A stretch of DNA of 55,430 nt from Nitrospirota bacterium. GTDB lineage: Bacteria > Nitrospirota > JACRHJ01. The position numbers and the translations under genes were made by a program. The number at the start of each line of letters is the position of its first letter. The first letter of the stretch is position 1. Location: assembly GCA_016212105.1 (NCBI GenBank), contig JACRHJ010000025.1:1-55430 (forward strand). Direction: 5' to 3'. Shown here in pieces: positions 35,306 through 44,166 of the stretch. The notes under the pieces were generated by a model. It ran no database searches. It was not told where the DNA came from and worked only from the letters and a program-made list of their open reading frames with translations.

Positions 35306-35884
35306 TTACGTCTTTACGATGTACATGCAGGCCTTGCCCTCTATCTTCTTCTCTATGTCTTCCTTCGACATCTCGACCCTGTTCCCGCCCTCGGTCGCGT
35401 GTACGACCTTGCCGGAGGTCATCGAGCGGCAGGCGACCTGGTATACCTTGACCGGCTTGCCGCCGATCCTGATATGCTCGCCGACGGTCCCGCGTATTAC
35501 CTGGTGGACGATGCAGAAGGGGTGGAGTATCGCGCCCTTGGACTTGTACACCTCGGTGTACTTGTCCACGATCTTCTGGTAGAACTCCGGGAGTTTGCCG
35601 TCCACCATGACCGACTTCAGCATCCTGGTCATCGGGCAGTCCTTGAGTATCAGGACGTTGCCCTCGCGGTCGGCCTTGCCTTCGAGCACGTCGAAGGGCG
35701 AGTTGCCCTTGTCGTGGTCTTCGCAGAACAGCGCCAGGCTGTCGTAGTCCTTCAGGTCGAGCTCTGACGCTATGCTCTTGCCCATCTCCTGGAGGTCGTG
35801 GATGATTGCAAGGACCAGGCGGTTGTTGTCGGTTATGACCTCGTCCGCCCACTTCTTGTTGAGCTTCTTTTCAAGCAGCGACAT
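35306..35884 (-). CDS. Conserved hypothetical protein
   Basis: I do not recognise the family of this 192-residue soluble protein. It has an N-terminal helix (LLEKKLNKKWADEVI), a middle region with ALFCEDHDKGNSPFDVLEG and ILKDCPMTRMLKSVM, and a C-terminal part with AILHPFCIVHQVIRG and YQVACRSMTSGKVVHATEGG. Four Cys residues, each next to acidic or His residues, could bind a metal or cofactor. There is no signal peptide. It has a strong terminator downstream and lies alone after rplT, separated by about 230 bases. The base composition matches the core genes. Confidence 0.72.
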   Translation of the reverse strand: MSLLEKKLNKKWADEVITDNNRLVLAIIHDLQEMGKSIASELDLKDYDSLALFCEDHDKGNSPFDVLEGKADREGNVLILKDCPMTRMLKSVMVDGKLPEFYQKIVDKYTEVYKSKGAILHPFCIVHQVIRGTVGEHIRIGGKPVKVYQVACRSMTSGKVVHATEGGNRVEMSKEDIEKKIEGKACMYIVKT

Positions 35885-36116
35885 GCATTACCTCGCCGGG
35901 TACCCGGCGTCCACAGGCGTCGGTACTCCTAATAAAACGTGTTCGTCTATCACAGGTTCGGGACTGCCGGAGCAAGCGTCTGCATAACCCGCACAGGCTG
36001 CACGGCGACGGGCATCCCGCCAGTAGACGGCAGGCTGCCCCGTATCCGCGAAAAAACAGTCCAAGAAACTGCCCAGCAGTACATCAGCCCCATTACCTCA
36101 ACCCGGAATGCCCAGG
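35885..36116. other. Intergenic spacer below rplT
   Basis: About 230 GC-rich bases without the dispersed repeats. A minus-strand frame of 47 codons (35950-36093) exists with only a poorly spaced GAGG. No tRNA cloverleaf or clear terminator was recognised. It may hold the promoter and leader of the gene at 35306. Confidence 0.4.
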
Positions 36117-36473
36117 TTAAGCGGCGGCCTGCTTCGCGGTCTGGACGACCCTCGCGAACCCGGCCGGGTCGGACACGGCCATCTCGGCAAGCACCTTCCT
36201 GTCGAGCTCGACGCCCGCGACCTTGAGGCCGTGCATCAGGCGGGAGTAGGATATGTCGTTTATGCGGCTCGCGGCGTTGATACGGGCAATCCAGAGCGCC
36301 CTGAACTCCCTCTTCTTTGCGCGCCTGTCCCTGTAGGCGTACTTGAGCGCCCTGTCTACCGCCTCGGTAGCCGTCCGGAACAAGCGGCTTTTGCCGCCGT
36401 AATAGCCCTTTGCAAGCTTCAGGACCTTGTTCCTGCGCCTCCTGGCCTTAAAACCTCTTTTCGCTCTCGGCAT
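36117..36473 (-). CDS. rplT: 50S ribosomal protein L20
   Basis: The 118-residue product is a basic 23S rRNA-binding protein needed early in large-subunit assembly. [19 protein letters not shown] and [20 protein letters not shown] are diagnostic, and [14 protein letters not shown] is the conserved core. In many bacteria L20 represses the infC-rpmI-rplT operon. Here it is 122 nt from rpmI, a wider gap than usual. Confidence 0.98.
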   Translation of the reverse strand: MPRAKRGFKARRRRNKVLKLAKGYYGGKSRLFRTATEAVDRALKYAYRDRRAKKREFRALWIARINAASRINDISYSRLMHGLKVAGVELDRKVLAEMAVSDPAGFARVVQTAKQAAA

Positions 36474-36595
36474 CTTGAAATCTCCTTACGGACATAATTT
36501 GCTGTGACGCGCCCGCGCGCGCCGGGTATCGGCTGAACATCGCAACTTCTTTATGACGGACACGGCCCGGTATTCCCACGGCCAGCCGCCCCGTT

Positions 36596-36799
36596 TTAGC
36601 TGTACGGGAGCAGCGTCCTGATGGTCTTCGAGTCGGTGTCGTTCAAGTGCGAGACCTTGGTAATCTTGCGCATCCTCTTGCTGGCCTTGGAGGTCAGAAG
36701 GTGCCCGCCGAACGCGGCCTTGTGCTTCACCTTGCCGCTGCCGGTGACGCGGAAACGCTTCGCGGCACCTTTGTGCGTCTTTATCTTGTAACCAGCCAT
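36596..36799 (-). CDS. rpmI: 50S ribosomal protein L35
   Basis: The 67-residue basic protein has the family pattern KIKTHKGAAKRFRVTGSGKVK and a C-terminal KRMRKITKVSHLNDTD. It lies between infC and rplT. A well-formed promoter just upstream (36880-36908) suggests that rpmI-rplT can be transcribed independently of infC. Confidence 0.98.
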   Translation of the reverse strand: MAGYKIKTHKGAAKRFRVTGSGKVKHKAAFGGHLLTSKASKRMRKITKVSHLNDTDSKTIRTLLPYS

Positions 36800-36879
36800 C
36801 TCGGAAATCCCCCTTTATACGTCTATTATTTCGGCACAGAAACGCCCCTCGGCCGCCTGGACCGGGAACAGAGTGTGAC

Positions 36880-36908
36880 AGAATACACCAAAGTTAACGG
36901 CTTGTCAA
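36880..36908 (-). promoter_or_regulatory. Predicted internal promoter for rpmI-rplT
   Basis: TTGACA (36903-36908) and TATTCT (36880-36885) are 17 bp apart on the minus strand. The -35 overlaps the infC stop codon. Confidence 0.65.
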
Positions 36909-37417
36909 GACTTTGGAGCGACAATCATCATTAAAGTCCGGCCTTCCCTCTTGGGGGCCTGCTCGATGGCGCCGAACTCGGCTATGTCCACCGCCGCCCT
37001 GTCGAGGAGCGCCTGGCCTATCTCGGTGTGCGCCATCTCGCGGCCGCGGAAGACCATCGTGAACTTGACCTTGTCGCCCTCGCCGAGGAACTTCTTTGCG
37101 TGGTTCATCTTGAAGCCGTAGTCGTGGTCGTCGGTGCCCGGCCGGAACTTTATCTCCTTGAGCTGCACGATCTTCTGGTGCTTCTTGGACTCGTGCGCCT
37201 TCTTGGCCTGCTCGTACTTGAACTTGCCGAAGTCCATAATCTTGCAGACCGGCGGCTCCGCCTGGGGCGCGACCTCGACCAGGTCAAGCCCGCGGTCCAC
37301 GGCGGCCCTGAGCGCCTCGTCTATGGACAGTATCCCGAGCTGCTCGCCCGCGTCGTCTATGACGCGCACCTCTCGTACACGAATTTCCCTGTTGATCCTT
37401 GTGGTCGGTTTTGCTAT
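36905..37417 (-). CDS. infC: Translation initiation factor IF-3, probable ATA start
   Basis: IF-3 blocks subunit joining and proofreads the start codon. The 170-residue product shows TRINREIRVREVRVID, then PVCKIMDFGKFKYEQ, IKFRPGTDDHDY and FRGREMAH. The start is unusual. AGGAGG (37426-37431) leaves only 2 nt before the ATG at 37423, but 8 nt before the ATA at 37417. IF-3 genes in other bacteria often start with ATT, ATC or ATA, because IF-3 discriminates against such codons and so limits its own synthesis. ATA is therefore preferred here; ATG at 37423 or GTG at 37426 are the alternatives. Confidence 0.93.
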   Translation of the reverse strand: MAKPTTRINREIRVREVRVIDDAGEQLGILSIDEALRAAVDRGLDLVEVAPQAEPPVCKIMDFGKFKYEQAKKAHESKKHQKIVQLKEIKFRPGTDDHDYGFKMNHAKKFLGEGDKVKFTMVFRGREMAHTEIGQALLDRAAVDIAEFGAIEQAPKREGRTLMMIVAPKS

Positions 37418-37450
37418 GACCATCACCTCCTGGTTATTGATGCCCGTTTG

Positions 37451-37735
37451 TTAAGCCAGCCCCTTGTCCCGGATTATCTCTTCATAATCCTTTGCGGAAA
37501 GGGGGCACTTTATCAAGTCCCTGAACTGCTCTTTGTTTAGCCGTGTTTCGTTTATTATCGAGTTGACCGTACCCGGAGTAATATTGCCATTCCCGTGCGG
37601 GATTGTCACTCTGAGTACAGGCACACCGTCGAGAAAATACCAGCCGTTTCTTTCCTTGCCCTTTCTGAGTTTTATCCTCAGCTTCTTTATTATAGCCTGG
37701 GCAATCTCCTGTTTCTCGAAGTTGAGAAGCCCCAT
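37451..37735 (-). CDS. HicA-like protein, putative toxin
   Basis: The 94-residue product resembles the small HicA/YcfA double-stranded-RNA-binding fold: WYFLDGVPVLRVTIPHGNGNI, with the His of the IPHGNGN turn, followed by a helix LNKEQFRDLIKCPLSAKDYE. HicA toxins cleave mRNA; the call is by resemblance. GAGGAG 9 nt before the ATG lies in the last codons of the upstream gene, so the two are coupled. They sit between thrS and infC, which are adjacent in most genomes. Confidence 0.6.
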   Translation of the reverse strand: MGLLNFEKQEIAQAIIKKLRIKLRKGKERNGWYFLDGVPVLRVTIPHGNGNITPGTVNSIINETRLNKEQFRDLIKCPLSAKDYEEIIRDKGLA

Positions 37736-37738
37736 AAC

Positions 37739-38089
37739 CTAAGGCTCCTCTACGATTATCTTCTTGAGCGCCTTCAGCCACATACGCGGCAACTTGCCCA
37801 ATGTGCCGTCCGCCTCGAACTCCACGAGGTCTTCGTACATCGAGACAAGCTGGCCCTTGAAATCGAGTATGGCCAGGCTCTCGGTATTGCCGGCGCCCCA
37901 GACCTCGACCTCGGGCAACTTCGCGATTACCTCGTCTTCGTAGAACTCCAACGTAATGTTCAAAGGCGCCCTGAGAGCAAACCTGTCCGAGCCGAGGTCG
38001 TACAGCTGGGTATATTCGACCATCGGCTTGCTGCCAATCGACTCCTTCAGTGCCTTTATCTCTTCTTCCAACTGCTGAAGTTTTGTCAT
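37739..38089 (-). CDS. Hypothetical protein, partner of the HicA-like gene
   Basis: A 116-residue acidic protein of unrecognised family. It starts with a coiled coil (LQQLEEEIKALKESIG), followed by a region predicted to be beta strands (FALRAPLNITLEFYEDEVIAKL, then EVWGAGNTESLAILDFKGQLV), and ends with a basic helix. It begins 15 nt after thrS and ends 3 nt before the HicA-like gene. The arrangement suggests an antitoxin or immunity role, but its sequence does not look like HicB, so this is inference only. Confidence 0.6.
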   Translation of the reverse strand: MTKLQQLEEEIKALKESIGSKPMVEYTQLYDLGSDRFALRAPLNITLEFYEDEVIAKLPEVEVWGAGNTESLAILDFKGQLVSMYEDLVEFEADGTLGKLPRMWLKALKKIIVEEP

Positions 38090-38104
38090 GGCCCATACCG
38101 CCTC

Positions 38105-40030
38105 TCAGCCAATCGTCCTGTCCGAAATTTCCCTAGCCATCCTCGCGGAAAACTCGTCCACCGGCATCGCGCCCAGGTCCTTGCCGTCCCGCATGCGCAC
38201 GGCGACCGCGCCCGACTCGACCTCCTTGTCGCCTACGACGAGGATGTACGGCACCTTCTGGAGCGTCGCTTCCCTTATCTTGTAGCCTATCTTCTCGTTC
38301 CGGATGTCCGCCTCGACCCGCATGCCGGCCGCGCGCATGTCCGCCGCGACCTTCAGCGCGTAGTCCGCATGACGCTCGGTAATCGTGCATATCATCGCCT
38401 GTACCGGCGCGAGCCATACCGGGAATATTCCGGCGTAATGCTCGACCAGCACTCCGAAGAAACGCTCAAGCGAACCCATCAGCGCCCTGTGCACCATGAT
38501 GGGCTGGTGCGCCGCTCCGTCCTCGCCGGTGTACTCGACGCCGAAGCGCTCCGGCAGGTTGAAGTCCACCTGCACCGTCGTGCACTGCCACGAGCGGCCG
38601 AGTACGTCCTTTATCTTTATGTCTATCTTGGGGCCGTAGAAGACGCCCTCTCCGGGGTCAACCGTGTATGCGAGGCCCCTCTTCTCCAGCGCGCTCTTGA
38701 GTGCGCCTGTCGCTATGTCCCAGTTCGCCTGCGTCCCGACCGACTTCTCCGGCTGGGTGGACAGGTATATGTCGTACTCCGTGAAACCGAAGGTTTTCAG
38801 CACGAACAGCGTGAAGTCGAGCACGCGGAATATCTCGCCTTCAATCTGGTCCGGGCGGCAGAAGATGTGCGCGTCGTCCTGCGTGAAGCCGCGTACGCGC
38901 ATCAGCCCGTGCAGCGCCCCGGAGCGCTCATACCTGTATACCGTGCCGAGTTCCGCCCAGCGTATCGGCAGTTCCCGGTAGCTCCTCTTCTTCGTCTTGT
39001 ATATTGCTATGTGGAACGGGCAGTTCATGGGCTTCAGTTCGTACTGCACCTCGTCTATCTCCATCGGCGCGTACATGCTGTCCCTGTAGAAGTCCCAGTG
39101 CCCGCTCTGCTTCCAGAGGTCGAGCTTCGCTATGTGCGGCGTGTAGACGAGTTCGTACCCGCCCTTGACGTGCTCCGCCTTCCAGAAGTCCTCTATGGTG
39201 CGCCTGATTATCGCGCCCTTGGGGTGCCAGAGTATGAGGCCCGCGCCGGTCGAGTCCTCGTGCGAGAAGAGTTCGAGTTCGCGGCCTAACTTCCTGTGGT
39301 CGCGCCTCTTTATCTCCTCTAACTTGTCGAGGTACGCCTTCAGCTCGTCCTTGGTCGCCCAGGCTGTGCCGTAGATGCGCTGGAGCATCTTGTTCTTCTC
39401 GTCGCCGCGCCAGTACGCGCCGGCGGAGTTCAGGAGCTTGTAGGCCTTGATGTATCCGGTGGACGGGACGTGCGGCCCGCGGCAGAGGTCCTTGAAGCCG
39501 CCCTGGTCGTAAAGCGAGACGACCGGCTCGCCGAGGTCCGATATTATCTCGGCCTTGTATGTCTCGCCCATCTCCGTGAACAGCTTAACCGCGTCCGCGG
39601 AGGACATCTCGCTCCTGACGAACGGGGTGTTGGCCTTTATTATCTCGGCCATCTTCTTCTCGATGGCCTCCAAGTCTTCCGGCGTGAAACCCTGCTCCAT
39701 GTCGAAGTCGTAGTAGAATCCGTCCTCTATGGACGGGCCAATCGTGACCTTCGCGTTCGGGAAGAGCTGCTTGACCGCCTGCGCCATGATGTGCGACGCG
39801 CTGTGGCGGTAGGTCTCCTTGCCCTCGGGCGAGTCGAACGTGTGAATCTTGACGACCGCGTCGGCTTCGAGCTTCGTGCCGAGGTCGACCAGCTTGCCGT
39901 CCACCTCGCCCGCGAGCGCGGCCTTTGCGAGTCCCTTGCCGATGGAGGCGGCGAAGGCAAGGACGGTGATGCCCTTCTCGGCCTCGCGCTTCGTGCCGTC
40001 CGGCAGGGTTATGGTTATCATGTCAGGCAT
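38105..40030 (-). CDS. thrS: Threonyl-tRNA synthetase
   Basis: Charges tRNA-Thr. The 641-residue product has the full set: a TGS domain ([19 protein letters not shown]), the editing domain with [17 protein letters not shown], and the class II catalytic core with [47 protein letters not shown], and a C-terminal anticodon-binding domain. The start at 40030 is supported by GAGGGG 11 nt upstream; an ATG three codons later is possible. A long leader with a strong promoter and an internal terminator lies upstream (40344-40543). Confidence 0.98.
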   Translation of the reverse strand: MPDMITITLPDGTKREAEKGITVLAFAASIGKGLAKAALAGEVDGKLVDLGTKLEADAVVKIHTFDSPEGKETYRHSASHIMAQAVKQLFPNAKVTIGPSIEDGFYYDFDMEQGFTPEDLEAIEKKMAEIIKANTPFVRSEMSSADAVKLFTEMGETYKAEIISDLGEPVVSLYDQGGFKDLCRGPHVPSTGYIKAYKLLNSAGAYWRGDEKNKMLQRIYGTAWATKDELKAYLDKLEEIKRRDHRKLGRELELFSHEDSTGAGLILWHPKGAIIRRTIEDFWKAEHVKGGYELVYTPHIAKLDLWKQSGHWDFYRDSMYAPMEIDEVQYELKPMNCPFHIAIYKTKKRSYRELPIRWAELGTVYRYERSGALHGLMRVRGFTQDDAHIFCRPDQIEGEIFRVLDFTLFVLKTFGFTEYDIYLSTQPEKSVGTQANWDIATGALKSALEKRGLAYTVDPGEGVFYGPKIDIKIKDVLGRSWQCTTVQVDFNLPERFGVEYTGEDGAAHQPIMVHRALMGSLERFFGVLVEHYAGIFPVWLAPVQAMICTITERHADYALKVAADMRAAGMRVEADIRNEKIGYKIREATLQKVPYILVVGDKEVESGAVAVRMRDGKDLGAMPVDEFSARMAREISDRTIG

Positions 40031-40330
40031 GTCAGTGGAATCCCCTCACCCCCGGCCCCTCTCCCGGAAGGAGAGGGGAGCACAGGGAGTCCCGCATCGC
40101 GGGAGATTTAGATATTGTAGGGGCGCAGTTTACTGCGTCCGCACCTCTATGTTTGTCGCCCCGTGCTTGACACGGGGTCCAGGAAGTTATTCAATCCTAA
40201 GTCAGGGCCGATACACGGGCGGACGCTTTTTAAATCCCCCCTATCATCCCCCCTTTTTCAAAGGGGGGATAACCTCATGCCTCCCCCTTTGTAAAAGGGG
40301 GACTGAGGGGGATTTGGCTTTGCCGCCGTC
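40031..40330. repeat. Repeat-rich part of the thrS leader
   Basis: These bases between thrS and the leader terminator hold a CCCTCTCCCGGAAGGAGAGGGG unit (about 40052-40080), a GGGGCGCAGTTTACTGCGTCC unit (about 40120-40142), a CCCCGTGCTTGACACGGGG unit (about 40153-40184), a partial GGGCCGATACACGGGC unit (about 40204-40222), and a two-armed CCCCCCT/AGGGGGG element (40232-40315) that matches 18542-18638. Confidence 0.8.
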
Positions 40331-40334
40331 CCCC

Positions 40335-40382
40335 AAAAGAAAAGGGCATCACGCAAGGGCCACGCCCTTTGATATGATGCCC
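40335..40382 (-). terminator. Strong intrinsic terminator inside the thrS leader
   Basis: GGGCATCA (40344-40351) pairs with TGATGCCC (40375-40382), and the space between them forms a second stem (AAGGGC with GCCCTT). On the minus strand the hairpin is followed by TTTTCTTTT. It lies about 310 nt upstream of thrS and about 130 nt downstream of a strong promoter, with no gene between. Confidence 0.75.
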
Positions 40383-40508
40383 GGTAAATCGATGTGCGTG
40401 TTACAACTGTTTATAAGACTCCAGGTAAATATATAACGGGAGGCGCGAAATATTCCGCCACGGACCGCCCGCCCACAACCGTGAAAAAGCGCACCAGTTG
40501 ATGCGCAT
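40344..40508 (-). ncRNA. Candidate attenuated leader or small RNA upstream of thrS
   Basis: A transcript from the promoter at 40515-40543 would start near 40508 and end at the terminator near 40340, about 165 nt, with no plausible coding sequence. It can form a 5' hairpin (40489-40506) directly followed by UUUUU, a GGCGGAA/TTC-G-CGCC hairpin near 40442-40460, and the terminal hairpin. No T-box sequence and no 6S-like closing stem were recognised. It could regulate thrS by termination, or act as an independent RNA. Confidence 0.4.
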
Positions 40509-40514
40509 TGTCAA

Positions 40515-40543
40515 TTTATATCAATATTTAGTGGCATTGTCAA
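40515..40543 (-). promoter_or_regulatory. Strong predicted promoter of the thrS leader
   Basis: TTGACA (40538-40543) and TATAAA (40515-40520) are 17 bp apart on the minus strand, near-consensus in both hexamers. Confidence 0.7.
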
Positions 40544-40591
40544 GCAATTAAATTGGTTGCGGCGGCGCTGGTTGGATTCAAAGGCAGGTTC

Positions 40592-41140
40592 TTATTTTTC
40601 TCTATATAGCTCCGGATTAGGATTGTACTCTTTTATAATATCGGCAATATCCTTACCACGCACCTCGATACTACTGATGTAACCGTCGTGTTTGATATCT
40701 TCCTTGAAGCGGGTTGTATAAATTATAACACGCGATACAACTTGGTTATTGCAAACGGTAAGCACTTCATATTTAACGACGTCATCCTTAATTGCCAATG
40801 GATAACTAATCGCCAGTTCACATTCTCTCTCAGGCTTGTCACCATAAAACCAGTTCTTGTTTATTTGCAGATAATGAAAGAAAACAGACCTGCCATCAGG
40901 GGTGTTCTTTTCCATCTCAGAATCTTCAAACATAAATTCGAACTCATTATGGTGCCCCATTAATTTTGAAAATTCCACCACTGTGGGGATTTCCTTCTGT
41001 TCAATATACTTATAGAATCTCTTGATTGCACTAACTTGTTCGTGAATAGATACCTCCGCTGGTTGCTCCGAAGCCTCGCACATAGTACCAGAAAACCAGC
41101 ACAATGGTAATAGCACGATTATAATCGCTCGCATCAACAT
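40592..41140 (-). CDS. Hypothetical secreted protein, low GC
   Basis: A 182-residue protein with a signal peptide (about residues 1-24, RAIIIVLLPLCWFSGTMCEA) and a mature domain I do not recognise. The mature part is mixed alpha/beta with HEQVSAIKRFYKYIEQ at the start, LMGHHNEFEFMFEDSE and SVFFHYLQINKNWFY in the middle, and VIIYTTRFKEDI near the end. The ATG at 41140 has GAGG 6 nt upstream. Codon use is clearly more AT-rich than the neighbours, which suggests recent gain. It stands alone between HU and the thrS leader. Confidence 0.7.
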   Translation of the reverse strand: MLMRAIIIVLLPLCWFSGTMCEASEQPAEVSIHEQVSAIKRFYKYIEQKEIPTVVEFSKLMGHHNEFEFMFEDSEMEKNTPDGRSVFFHYLQINKNWFYGDKPERECELAISYPLAIKDDVVKYEVLTVCNNQVVSRVIIYTTRFKEDIKHDGYISSIEVRGKDIADIIKEYNPNPELYREK

Positions 41141-41212
41141 AATCCGCCTCGCAAGTTTGGCTATACTCTGTCGAGAATTGACAAGCCTATATTCCTCTGA
41201 CCCGCCCAACCT

Positions 41213-41247
41213 GAAAAAAGAACGGGGGGCGAAAACTCTCGCCCCCC
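41213..41247 (-). terminator. Intrinsic terminator of the HU gene
   Basis: A 9-bp GGGGGGCGA/TCGCCCCCC stem (41224-41232 with 41239-41247) is followed on the minus strand by GTTCTTTTTT. Confidence 0.85.
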
Positions 41248-41273
41248 ATCAAATGATTCCTGATACTTCGATA

Positions 41274-41546
41274 CTACTTTACGCCGTCCTTCAGACCCTT
41301 GCCCGCCGTAAACTTGGGCACCTTGGCAGCCGCGATCTTTATGGCCTCGCCGGTCTTGGGGTTCCTGCCCTTCCTTGCTTTTCTTTTGGTGATGGAGAAC
41401 GTGCCGAAGCCTACGAGGGAAACCTTGTTCCCCTTCTTGAGGGAGGCCTTGATGCCGTCGAGCATACCCGCAAGGGCCTTACCCGCCGCAACCTTGCTGA
41501 TTTCGGCCGATTCGGCCATCTTCTCGATCAGTTCCGCTTTTGTCAA
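41274..41546 (-). CDS. hup: HU family DNA-binding protein
   Basis: Small basic nucleoid protein that bends DNA as a dimer. The 90-residue product starts MTKAELIEKMAES and contains the family signature VSLVGFGTFSITKRKARKGRNPKTGE, followed by the VPKFTAGKGLKDGV tail. The residues at the arm tip (RNPKTG) are conserved. It has its own promoter (41616-41643) and terminator. IHF-type subunits are less likely from the sequence of the arm. Confidence 0.96.
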   Translation of the reverse strand: MTKAELIEKMAESAEISKVAAGKALAGMLDGIKASLKKGNKVSLVGFGTFSITKRKARKGRNPKTGEAIKIAAAKVPKFTAGKGLKDGVK

Positions 41547-41615
41547 TTTCCGTTCCTCCTTTCCTCATGAAAATGGTACAGCATTATGTGAATACCTAAC
41601 CTTTTTCGAAAGCCA

Positions 41616-41643
41616 GTATTACCCACGGAATACCGTTTGTCAA
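41616..41643 (-). promoter_or_regulatory. Predicted promoter of the HU gene
   Basis: TTGACA (41638-41643) and TAATAC (41616-41621) are 16 bp apart on the minus strand. It lies in the 120-base gap between ntrC and the HU gene. Confidence 0.65.
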
Positions 41644-41667
41644 GGTTTTTTTGATTATTGGAATTTT

Positions 41668-43140
<1,473 letters not shown>

Positions 43141-43143
43141 AAC

Positions 43144-44166
43144 TTAATATTTATCCACTTGAAGGTTTGGCTTTATCTGGATACCCAGCAACGAACTCAA
43201 GTGGTCGCTGAACTCGTGATATTGCGGGTGAGTGGTGTCTACAATGTGCTCGATGTGGAAGAAACGGGTGGTGGTTGGTGATTCCTTATGTGCTTTTTCT
43301 TTGTCTACATCCACTGCAAGGATGGTCCAGAACTCATGAAAACCTTTGTTGCGGGCCTTCTGGTGGCTCTTTTCCGCCTCGCCCAGGCGGTTGTGAATAT
43401 TTGAAATATCCCTGCCACCCTTTATTTCTATCGCCACCAGATTCCTGTCACCGGAAGCCAAGACCTCGGTGAGCTTAATATCCGGATCGGATGAAAACTC
43501 TATCCTGACAGTCCTGCCAGAATCGTTTCTTATTATGATATTGCGCTCGGACTCTTCGGAAATATAACCGCCTAACAATGCCTTAATATGATTGAACACT
43601 ATAGCGGTTGCAGTTTGTCCGAGGACGGTGTTTCTGCTGCCCCTCAACTGCGGCCCCAGGGTGAGCAGTTGCAGGTCTTTGATAATGACCTTGTCCACAC
43701 CGTCGAGGTGGTTCAGCAATATCCATGCGGTATCTATGAGGCTTGCGCAAAGCGACCCCATCAGCCCTTCATGGCGTCCGGTTATCCTGCCCTTCTCCTC
43801 CATGCCCTTGAAGACACCAAAAGAACCCTGGTCATAAAATTCCTTGCTTGATACGCCAAACAACAGACGGTAATAACCCAATAAATGCGGGTTCGATTCG
43901 AGTAGGTACGGCACGGGGAAAAAGACTTCGCCGCGTATTCCGTACTTAGCGAGTTTTGCCAATTTCTCATTCCCGGCAAGTTCGGCGAGTTCCTTGTCCA
44001 GAATGCCTATATCGAGGCCCTCAACGGTGGAGGCAAGCGCCTCCTCCAGGTATTTATGCCTTATCTCCTGCAAGCGGAGATAAAACGCTATTTGGAGTTC
44101 CGGGACTATTACTTTGTACTTAGGCGGTTGCGCTTTCGTAGAGCCAGACTGTGCTTTTTTCGTCAA
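43144..44166 (-). CDS. Type II restriction endonuclease, XcyI-like
   Basis: The 340-residue protein resembles the XcyI family of restriction enzymes. A PD-(D/E)XK active site is visible: SSDPDIK (Pro228-Asp229) and IEIKGG (Glu247-x-Lys249) separated by 17 residues, followed by DISNIHNRLGEAEKSHQKAR. XcyI-type enzymes cut CCCGGG, and that specificity is assumed here only by homology. The start is a TTG at 44166 with GAGGAG 7 nt upstream, inside the methyltransferase gene (47-nt overlap). GC is lower than in core genes, consistent with gain by transfer. Confidence 0.85.
   Translation of the reverse strand: MTKKAQSGSTKAQPPKYKVIVPELQIAFYLRLQEIRHKYLEEALASTVEGLDIGILDKELAELAGNEKLAKLAKYGIRGEVFFPVPYLLESNPHLLGYYRLLFGVSSKEFYDQGSFGVFKGMEEKGRITGRHEGLMGSLCASLIDTAWILLNHLDGVDKVIIKDLQLLTLGPQLRGSRNTVLGQTATAIVFNHIKALLGGYISEESERNIIIRNDSGRTVRIEFSSDPDIKLTEVLASGDRNLVAIEIKGGRDISNIHNRLGEAEKSHQKARNKGFHEFWTILAVDVDKEKAHKESPTTTRFFHIEHIVDTTHPQYHEFSDHLSSLLGIQIKPNLQVDKY

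Noticed and set aside
35950-36093. 47-codon minus-strand frame between rplT and the 35306 gene
   Set aside because: GAGG is only 2 nt from the ATG and the product has no recognisable feature; too weak to call.
37595-39289. Long plus-strand frame opposite thrS and the HicA-like pair
   Set aside because: Antisense of clear genes, with Arg/Leu/Val-rich translation typical of a shadow frame.
40330-40510. T-box riboswitch or 6S RNA upstream of thrS
   Set aside because: No T-box consensus or specifier-type stem was found, and the 5' and 3' ends do not pair as in 6S RNA. It is kept only as an unassigned leader/RNA candidate.
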